From contig JAHHSA010000004.1 in NCBI GenBank assembly GCA_020025475.1, positions 15,413 to 79,412 on the forward strand: a stretch of DNA of 64,000 nt, in the 5' to 3' direction. The notes beneath the pieces were generated by a model. That model was not told the DNA's origin. It did not search any database and saw only the letters and a program-made list of their open reading frames with translations. Below are positions 58,618 through 64,000 of the stretch, piece after piece. This stretch comes from Oscillibacter sp. GTDB taxonomy: Bacteria; Bacillota; Clostridia; Oscillospirales; Oscillospiraceae. Within the stretch, counting starts at the first letter, position 1. Every line of letters starts with the position of its first letter. Position numbers and translations under genes: made by a program.

Positions 58618-58721
58618 TAAATAAAAAGGAATGATTTGTCAGCCGCCAGAGAAGGCTTTCCACGGTTTTTTCAACCGGTACCGCATATGCTAGTGCTACT
58701 GACGCAGGAAAGGAGGACCTC

Positions 58722-59531
58722 ATGGAACCGGATTTGGAAATATTATCCCTGGTGTTTCCCAAACTCTCGTCCCAACTGCGACTGGCACTACACCAGCTTC
58801 AGCTGGTTGCCGCCCAGCTTGTCCCCGCCGCCAAGCGGGAAAAGGATCCAGAGCTGGACGCCCGCGCCTCTGTGCTGGATCAGAGCTACTACCGCATTCT
58901 GCGGCTTGTCAACGAATTGAGCTCCACCGCCTGGTTCAGCCAGGAAAAGATTGCCCGCCTGAAAAACGTAGATGTGGTGGAGCTGGTCCAGCAGGTTTTT
59001 GCCTCAGCGGAATCTTTGGCCCATCTGACAGGCCACGATCTGCACCTGATCTGCCCCAAAGATACTCTGCTCTGTGCAGTGGATCGAAGCGCACTAGAGC
59101 AGCTTCTGTATCATCTGCTCTCCAACGCCTTGAAATTTACTCCACCTGGTGGCCGCGTGACGCTGGAGGTACAGTTTGCCAGCAGGGAAGTCCGCATTCT
59201 AGTATCTGATACCGGCTGCGGCATCCCGCAGGAGGTGCTGCCGACTCTGTTCTCCTGCGGTCTCACACAAGAGGAACTTCCTGTTCCTCCTCATGGTGCC
59301 GGCCTTGGACTAATGCTCTGCCACCGGATTGCTCAGGTCCACGGAGGAAGCCTGACCGCAGACTCTAAAGTGGGAAAAGGGTCCATCTTCACCCTGACGC
59401 TGCCTGTCCATCTGGTGAATCAGATTGGCATTTCCGATGTTCCGTTTGCCTATGAAGGCGGGTTCAATGCAGCCCTTCTGAATCTGGCAGATGCTTTGCC
59501 GGCAGCAGCCTTCCGTATCCGCAGTTTCTAA
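58722..59531 (+). CDS. Orphan histidine-kinase-like ATPase lacking the H-box histidine
   Basis: A 269-residue soluble protein with a clear HATPase_c domain: N-box LYHLLSNALKFTPPGG, G1 VSDTGCGIP, and G2 PHGAGLGLMLCHRIAQVHGG (residues 125-230). The N-terminal helical region should hold the dimerisation/phosphoacceptor helix; where HELRxPL is expected it reads KLSSQLRLALHQLQ, so the acceptor His is missing. It has no sensor, membrane or receiver domain, and no response regulator is adjacent. It could act as an ATPase or protein-binding module, or phosphorylate another residue. AAGGAGG precedes the ATG. Confidence 0.8.
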   Translation: MEPDLEILSLVFPKLSSQLRLALHQLQLVAAQLVPAAKREKDPELDARASVLDQSYYRILRLVNELSSTAWFSQEKIARLKNVDVVELVQQVFASAESLAHLTGHDLHLICPKDTLLCAVDRSALEQLLYHLLSNALKFTPPGGRVTLEVQFASREVRILVSDTGCGIPQEVLPTLFSCGLTQEELPVPPHGAGLGLMLCHRIAQVHGGSLTADSKVGKGSIFTLTLPVHLVNQIGISDVPFAYEGGFNAALLNLADALPAAAFRIRSF

Positions 59532-59541
59532 ATTTCCATCC

Positions 59542-59573
59542 AATGGCCGCGAGAATCTCGCGGCCATTTTTTT
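59542..59573 (+). terminator. Terminator of the HATPase gene
   Basis: Stem AATGGCCGCGAG/CTCGCGGCCATT with a 3-base loop and a T-run. Confidence 0.9.
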
Positions 59574-59577
59574 ACAG

Positions 59578-59607
59578 TTGCATTCTTCATGCAAAATACG
59601 ATAGAAT
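59578..59607 (+). promoter_or_regulatory. Sigma-A promoter of mnmA
   Basis: TTGCAT, an 18-base spacer and TAGAAT, 36 bases before the start codon. Confidence 0.65.
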
Positions 59608-59642
59608 GACTTGATTGAATATCCCAGACAGGAGGATCCCTT

Positions 59643-60731
59643 ATGCTTTCGAATATTACCCCGGGTGCCAAGGTCTGCGTGGCCATGAGCGGCGGTGTGG
59701 ACAGTGCCGGTGCAGCTTTGCTGCTCCAGAGGGAAGGCCTGGAAGTCTCCGGCGTCACACTGCTGTTGCATAACTGTAAAAATCTTCCCGGCAATTCTAA
59801 TGAATCCACCGAAACGCTCTCTGCCCGGTCTGTGGCGGAGACCATCTGTATTCCCCATACCGTTCTGGACCGTCGGGAGTTATTCCGTCAAAAGGTCATG
59901 GATCGCTTCGTCTCTGAATACGTAGAAGGACGCACCCCCAATCCCTGTATTGACTGCAACCGGGAAATCAAATTCGGTACCCTCCTGGACTGGGCGCTGG
60001 AACAGGGCGCTGATTACCTGGCCACCGGTCACTACGCCAAGGTGCGCTACGATGAGGACAGTGGCCGCTGGCTGCTGCTGCGCGGTGATGACCGCAGCAA
60101 GGATCAGAGTTACGTGCTCTATCAATTGACTCAGTTCCAGCTCTCCCACTTGATTCTGCCGGTGGGCACCTATGAAAAGCCCGTTCTGCGCCAGCTGGCC
60201 GCAGAGGCTGGCCTGCCCAATGCACAGCGTAGTGACAGCCAGGATATCTGCTTTATTCCGGATGGTGACTATGTAGGATTCCTAAAGGAATGTGGAGTCA
60301 CGCCGGTCCCAGGGGACTTTGTCGATAACAGCGGTCGGATTCTGGGGCGTCACAAAGGTCTGGAGTGTTATACCACCGGCCAGAGAAAGGGCCTGGGGAT
60401 CAGTGCCGCCCATCCGGTGTACGTTTTGCGGAAAGATCGGAAGACCGGCACAGTAATTCTTGGCTCCAACGAAGAACTTTTCCGCCGGGAGCTGGTGGCC
60501 GATCGGGTGAACTGGATCTCCATTCCCGAACTGACGGGCCCCATCTCTGTGACCGCTAAAACCCGTTACAGTCAGCGGGAGTCCGCTGCCACAGTGGAAC
60601 CGCTGCCTAATGGCCGCATCCGTGTTTGCTTTGACGAGCCTCAGCGTGCCATTACCGCAGGTCAGGCTGTAGTCCTCTACGATGGAGAGAAAGTCGTAGG
60701 CGGCGGAACGATTCTGGACGAAAGCCTGTAA
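59643..60731 (+). CDS. mnmA: tRNA-specific 2-thiouridylase MnmA
   Basis: Thiolates U34 of tRNA-Glu, -Gln and -Lys. The PP-loop VAMSGGVDSAGAAL lies at the N-terminus. The two catalytic cysteines are in NPCIDCNREIKFG (near 100) and SQDICFIPDGDY (near 202). The C-terminal beta-barrel (GQRKGLGISAAHPVYVL) is complete. The protein has 362 residues, the usual length. AGGAGG precedes the ATG. No cysteine desulfurase gene is adjacent, although mnmA is often paired with one. Confidence 0.94.
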   Translation: MLSNITPGAKVCVAMSGGVDSAGAALLLQREGLEVSGVTLLLHNCKNLPGNSNESTETLSARSVAETICIPHTVLDRRELFRQKVMDRFVSEYVEGRTPNPCIDCNREIKFGTLLDWALEQGADYLATGHYAKVRYDEDSGRWLLLRGDDRSKDQSYVLYQLTQFQLSHLILPVGTYEKPVLRQLAAEAGLPNAQRSDSQDICFIPDGDYVGFLKECGVTPVPGDFVDNSGRILGRHKGLECYTTGQRKGLGISAAHPVYVLRKDRKTGTVILGSNEELFRRELVADRVNWISIPELTGPISVTAKTRYSQRESAATVEPLPNGRIRVCFDEPQRAITAGQAVVLYDGEKVVGGGTILDESL

Positions 60732-60743
60732 GCACAGAATAAA

Positions 60744-60769
60744 AGGGCGCCGCAGCGTGCGGCGCCCTC
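60744..60769 (-). terminator. Terminator on the minus strand after a small ORF
   Basis: Stem GGGCGCCGCA/TGCGGCGCCC. The T-run (TTTTATT) is on the minus strand; on the plus strand the tail is TCAATTCTC. It therefore fits the small minus-strand gene better than mnmA. Confidence 0.7.
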
Positions 60770-60774
60770 AATTC

Positions 60775-60849
60775 TCAACGGTCACTGGTGAGCCAATGAT
60801 CCTGAAAAATCAGGTCATCTACATCTCCGGCGCTCTGGTAAACTTCCAT
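60775..60849 (-). CDS. Small peptide gene of 24 codons, unknown function
   Basis: A minus-strand ATG with a near-ideal AAAGGAGG seven bases upstream opens a 24-residue acidic reading frame (MEVYQSAGDVDDLIFQDHWL, then TSDR, stop). Five bases after the stop a strong hairpin with a T-tail follows. Upstream, TATACT at about -40 could be a -10 (CATATACT also fits a sigma-E/K-type -10). There is no transmembrane segment or signal. I do not recognise the peptide. It could be a real small protein or a regulatory leader peptide. Confidence 0.5.
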   Translation of the reverse strand: MEVYQSAGDVDDLIFQDHWLTSDR

Positions 60850-60962
60850 GGTGCTCCTCCTTTGCAAATGAGACTCTTTTCAGTATATGCACCTGGAAAA
60901 AAATTTTTCCTCGAAATAAAGAGAGCCTCAAAATAAATTTTTAAAAAAATTTTAAAAACCCA

Positions 60963-60991
60963 TTGACACATATGCCATGTAGTGGTATTCT
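60963..60991 (+). promoter_or_regulatory. Sigma-A promoter of the tRNA-Leu/tRNA-Met pair
   Basis: A consensus TTGACA, a 17-base spacer and TATTCT, 18 bases before tRNA-Leu. Confidence 0.9.
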
Positions 60992-61009
60992 AATACATGC
61001 CGACAAGCT

Positions 61010-61095
61010 GCCGGTGTGGTGGAATGGTAGACACAGGGGACTTAAAATCCCCCGGTAGCAATACTGTACCGGTTCGAGTCCGGTCACCGGCACCA
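61010..61095 (+). tRNA. tRNA-Leu (TAA anticodon)
   Basis: An 86-base class II tRNA: acceptor GCCGGTG/CACCGGC, anticodon TAA, a long variable arm and T-arm GGTTCGAGTCC, with CCA encoded. Confidence 0.95.
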
Positions 61096-61108
61096 CATAA
61101 TAATATAT

Positions 61109-61184
<76 letters not shown>

Positions 61185-61186
61185 TA

Positions 61187-61222
61187 AAAACAGCTGTTTT
61201 CATCAAGAAAGCGGCTGTTTTT
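61187..61222 (+). terminator. Terminator of the tRNA pair
   Basis: Imperfect stem AAAACAGCTG with GGCTGTTTTT and a T-run, just past the initiator tRNA. Confidence 0.7.
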
Positions 61223-61301
61223 CTAACTTTTTCAGCAGTTTTGAAACGGGCTGATTTTGATTTGTCCGTTATTTGTCCGTTAAGCCCCAAAAACCAAGGA
61301 A

Positions 61302-61337
61302 AACACCCCCGTGTTCAATCAAGAACACAGGGGTGTT
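61302..61337 (-). terminator. Terminator of the phage-like gene
   Basis: Stem AACACCCC-TGTGTTC with its complement; on the minus strand it is followed by TTTTCCTT. Just to its left, TTTGTCCGTTA is tandemly repeated at 61261-61281. Confidence 0.6.
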
Positions 61338-61346
61338 ACTTTGTCA

Positions 61347-62285
61347 TCAGGCGTGAACACCTTCCGCAACCCGTTCCATGGCTTCCTGAACGCCTGTGAC
61401 CATATAATCAACCACACCGTCCAGATCAGTGTTCTGATTGACCTGATTGATCACACCACCCATGTCCACCTTAATTTCCGCAGTGGTAAAGCGATTGATG
61501 GTTTCCATTTCCGCAATATCACGCAGGTACTTCAGATCTTCACCCGTGATTTCCAGACTGTCAGCCATTGATCCGGTTGAATCAGCAATATTTCCAACAT
61601 CAGAACCGATTCCACCCATAAGACCATCAAGTCCATAGGTGTCACCAAGGTTCATGCCGAACATACCACCAACTTTATCAGCCAGACCATCACCAAAATC
61701 ATATCCCTTTGTGAAAGCATCCATGGTGTCCATCTTGGGCATGATCTCCACGGCGGCCTCACCAAAGTTATCTTCAACCATGCCTTTCAGACCTGAACGC
61801 CATCCGGCAACACTGGATTGAAGATCAGATCCAAAGACTGCATCAATGCCTTTAGCAATCAATTCCAAAACACCAAGAACAGCATCCGCCATGTCTGTAA
61901 ACAGACGGACAATGGATCCGATAGGATCATTCCAGACATTTGCAAAGAAGTTCACAAAGGAAGCAACAATATTCCACAGGAAACTGAAAAGGGAATAGAC
62001 AGCTCCCGTGATCACACCCGTTGCACTGATGGAAGTTCCCTTGACCTTATTGATTGCCGCAACTGCTGCATAAATCAAACTGATGATCAAAACAACACCC
62101 ATGATATAGGGCGTATAGGTCATGCACATGACATTGTGGAAGGTAGTTTGCACCGCTGTCCATGCTTTTGTTGCCAGTGCCGCACCATGGACAGCAAGTG
62201 TATACACACCGATTGCTCCTGCGACACCCAACGCAATGGGTTCAATGATTGACCAATTTTGTGCAAGCCAATTCATATCCTCCAT
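61347..62285 (-). CDS. Truncated phage tail tape-measure-like protein
   Basis: A 312-residue protein. The N-terminal 140 residues are hydrophobic (PIALGVAGAIGVYTLAVHG, IMGVVLIISLIYAAVAAI, a WNIVASFVNFFANVWNDP motif) and the rest is hydrophilic and helical. This is the look of the C-terminal third of a tail tape-measure protein (TP901-type), in which such hydrophobic helices and WNDPIGSIV-type motifs occur. A whole gene would be two to four times longer and lie among tail genes. Here the frame is closed by a stop just upstream of the ATG, and no other tail gene is present, so it is most likely a prophage or satellite remnant. Confidence 0.6.
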   Translation of the reverse strand: MEDMNWLAQNWSIIEPIALGVAGAIGVYTLAVHGAALATKAWTAVQTTFHNVMCMTYTPYIMGVVLIISLIYAAVAAINKVKGTSISATGVITGAVYSLFSFLWNIVASFVNFFANVWNDPIGSIVRLFTDMADAVLGVLELIAKGIDAVFGSDLQSSVAGWRSGLKGMVEDNFGEAAVEIMPKMDTMDAFTKGYDFGDGLADKVGGMFGMNLGDTYGLDGLMGGIGSDVGNIADSTGSMADSLEITGEDLKYLRDIAEMETINRFTTAEIKVDMGGVINQVNQNTDLDGVVDYMVTGVQEAMERVAEGVHA

Positions 62286-62429
62286 TGCCGGTTCGAATCA
62301 AGTCCACAATTTTTCTGAGCCAACTAAGAATGAAATTGTCTCCATGACCACGCGGCGATATAATGGCCTTGAACAGGATCACCCGAAGTCTGTGGTGATC
62401 ATATCGTCATGTAAAAGGAGGTGAAATGT

Positions 62430-62768
62430 ATGGGAAAGTATACTGATGATGAAATTCGAGCAATGTCTAAAGTTACGGTGCAGGCCGCTGCCGATTATCT
62501 GGGCATCTCTGCAAACCTGGTCAAAATGGGACTCCGGAATAACCTGCTCCCCATTGGTTTTGCATCTGAGAACAAGAATCCTTACACGCGGGACAGCTGG
62601 ACCTATGCCATCATTCCAGAGCGTCTGATCGCCTATAATCACGGCAAAATTAACGAAGTCCAGGTAGATGGAATCGAGAAAAACCTTCAGAAAATCATCG
62701 ACAGCTTTGAGGAAATGAAGCATGACCTGGTTTTTCTATTAAGCGAAAACGAAGGATCGGAGGGATAA
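62430..62768 (+). CDS. Small HTH protein, mobile-element type
   Basis: A 112-residue protein. Residues 10-45 (VTVQAAADYLGISANLVKMG) look like an excisionase/MerR-type helix-turn-helix. It is followed by IGFASENKNPYTRDSWTYAIIPERLIAY, which resembles the segment after the HTH in conjugative-transposon regulators, and a C-terminal coiled coil. The ATG at 62430 has AAGGAGG eight bases upstream; an earlier GTG overlaps that site. Function inferred only from the fold. Confidence 0.6.
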   Translation: MGKYTDDEIRAMSKVTVQAAADYLGISANLVKMGLRNNLLPIGFASENKNPYTRDSWTYAIIPERLIAYNHGKINEVQVDGIEKNLQKIIDSFEEMKHDLVFLLSENEGSEG

Positions 62769-62869
62769 CCTACTTTGAAGAATTGATTCACCCGGAAGAG
62801 TCCGCAGCACCGATCAAAATGGGCTGCGAACCCCCAAAAACAGAAAAAGCAGAAAAGGAGAAGATGCCT

Positions 62870-63898
62870 ATGCTGCCAGGACCGGGTTTACAGCTGACAC
62901 GCAAGCAGCTATATGATGAAATATGGGAGATCTCAGCGGTCGGTGTTGCAAAGAAGTACCATTTGTCCTATCCGCATCTCCTGAAGCGCATCAAAGAAGA
63001 ACGAATTGAGATCCCTCCGGCTGGGTACTGGACCAAGAAAAGCTTCAACAAAGAGACAACCACCATTCCGCTGTCCGGAGATCCCGAGCGGTTGGTCTCT
63101 TTGGGCGATGCCGAGTTGGGATATCCGGAGCCGGTACCTCAGATACAGGCAGTCTCCCCACCCCAAGTTCCCAGTGAAATCTCATCCTCCGTGCCGTCCA
63201 GCGTCATAGCAGATCTAGAAACCCGCTCAGAGCCAAAGGCTCCGCAGCCACCCACAACGGTGCAAGGTGTTCGGTTCTACGACCGTGACCGCCTCTATCA
63301 AGAGGTCTGGGCAAATCGCAGAGAAGAATTGGCGCAGACCTATGATATGGGAGAGGCAGCTCTGACCAAGCTATGCCAGGCGTTGGCGATCCCCATGCCG
63401 CCTGCAAATTATTGGAAAAAGCTACATGATGGCAAACCGGTGACTGTTCCGCCTCTTCCGCAAGCCTGCGCAAGGGCAGTTGATGATATTTATACCAGAA
63501 ACAACCTGGAAAAGACAGGTTTTCTGTCCGATGAGGAGCAGTCGATCCTCCTGTCGGCAGCGCTCTATCTATCGCTGAGGGACGCGCGAGAAAAGCAGAA
63601 CCCCAATATTTCTCGCTGTCGAAAGCAGCTGAGGCCTCTGCAAAAGGGTGAAACCGGCTATGGCGTGGAGAACGTCTCCAGCGAATCTATCTCCAGAACT
63701 CTACGGATGCTGGACGCTCTGGCCAAAACCGCCTCAGCCTTAGGGATGGAGATCAGTGACCGCCTATACTTTTCCGTAGGAGCCGACCGGGTGCAACTGC
63801 AATTCTCAGAGCTGAAGGATAAAACCACCCATCAGCTGACCCGACAGGAAAAGCTGGAACTGGTCAAGTATGAAGATGAGAAGAAGAAACACTCCTAG
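62870..63898 (+). CDS. Protein with duplicated LYxEVW...GYW HTH modules, ended by an in-frame amber codon
   Basis: Two copies of one module of about 50 residues: LTRKQLYDEIWEISAVGVAK to PPAGYWTKKSFNK (residues 8-60) and YDRDRLYQEVWANRREELAQ to PPANYWKKLHDGK (about 135-190). Each resembles a helix-turn-helix widespread in uncharacterised proteins of mobile regions. A Pro/Ser-rich linker separates them, and a helical domain follows. The start at 62870 has GGAG nine bases upstream. The TAG at 63896 is followed in the same frame by 34 sense codons reading like further coding sequence (KFPQYDYTFNGRLSVSIGGK) up to the window edge. The gene is therefore probably interrupted or read through. Confidence 0.65.
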   Translation: MLPGPGLQLTRKQLYDEIWEISAVGVAKKYHLSYPHLLKRIKEERIEIPPAGYWTKKSFNKETTTIPLSGDPERLVSLGDAELGYPEPVPQIQAVSPPQVPSEISSSVPSSVIADLETRSEPKAPQPPTTVQGVRFYDRDRLYQEVWANRREELAQTYDMGEAALTKLCQALAIPMPPANYWKKLHDGKPVTVPPLPQACARAVDDIYTRNNLEKTGFLSDEEQSILLSAALYLSLRDAREKQNPNISRCRKQLRPLQKGETGYGVENVSSESISRTLRMLDALAKTASALGMEISDRLYFSVGADRVQLQFSELKDKTTHQLTRQEKLELVKYEDEKKKHS

Positions 63899-64000
63899 AT
63901 CAGCAGGCCAAAGTTCCCCCAATACGACTATACCTTTAACGGACGTCTCAGCGTCAGTATCGGCGGGAAATACCACTACCATGACACAGCGAAGACTCCT

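Noticed and set aside
61190..61290. Minus-strand frame reading GLNGQITDKSKSARFKTAEK, possibly the tail of a tyrosine integrase next to the tRNA
   Set aside because: Suggestive because integrases often end beside their tRNA target, but no catalytic motif is present and the piece is too short to claim.
62285..62305. CCGGTTCGAATC, similar to a tRNA T-arm, considered as the second att copy of the accessory element
   Set aside because: Similarity to tRNA-Leu and tRNA-fMet stops after a few bases and no acceptor end follows.

Overview
The window looks like chromosome of a spore-forming, anaerobic, relatively GC-rich Clostridia member, most likely an Oscillospiraceae genus such as Oscillibacter, Dysosmobacter, Flavonifractor or Lawsonibacter. 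This is inferred from gene content: a six-gene Rnf complex, a clostridial thiolase, ECF vitamin transporter subunits, several SLH-domain surface proteins, and sporulation genes (yabP, yabQ, a SpoIIQ-like M23 protein, a SpoVB/MurJ-like flippase). Nearly all of it is ordinary core genome. I did not find a large undescribed defence, secretion or biosynthetic system.

Layout. 1-1080: a FolT-like folate transporter subunit behind a tetrahydrofolate riboswitch. 1.1-6.2 kb: rnfCDGEAB, a ferredoxin:NAD+ oxidoreductase ion pump, followed by a DUF975 membrane protein. 7.7-12.3 kb: glycolytic genes pgk-tpiA-gpmI and trmL, all on the minus strand. 12.7-19.3 kb: the conserved block glmU-prs-pth-mfd, in which GlmU has lost its uridylyltransferase motif. 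19.35-19.63 kb: relic of an IS3-family element. 19.7-22.7 kb: recR, rpe, then an arsR-trxB-trxA redox operon whose reductase lacks NADPH-binding motifs. 22.9-36.2 kb: tRNA-Gly, a repeat-rich SLH protein, prfB, a MATE pump, a small ferredoxin, an SLH phosphodiester glycosidase, a MocR regulator divergent from an ECF S component, an M23/SpoIIQ-like protein behind a sigma-F/G-like promoter, and a foldase-like lipoprotein.

36.3-42.7 kb: acetyl-CoA acetyltransferase with an internal insertion, a D-Ala-D-Ala carboxypeptidase, pgi, an orphan P-loop protein and an SLH/GH18-like protein. 43-50 kb: recJ-relA-dtd-MBL-hemZ, tightly spaced and partly overlapping. 50.2-55.5 kb: zinc-ribbon protein, flippase, mazG, hup, rqcP, yabP, yabQ, divIC and an S1 protein, in nearly the order of the Bacillus yabM-yabR region. 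55.9-60.7 kb: long-form hpf, a PIN-like protein, gapA (minus), an orphan HATPase and mnmA.

60.8-64 kb: a 24-codon mini-gene with its own ribosome-binding site and terminator, tRNA-Leu and initiator tRNA-Met, and then accessory DNA: an isolated C-terminal piece of a phage tape-measure-like protein, a small HTH protein, and a duplicated-HTH protein interrupted by an in-frame amber codon. The tRNA pair marks the core/accessory boundary.

Start codons were chosen by Shine-Dalgarno spacing and family length. Several genes use GTG or TTG.
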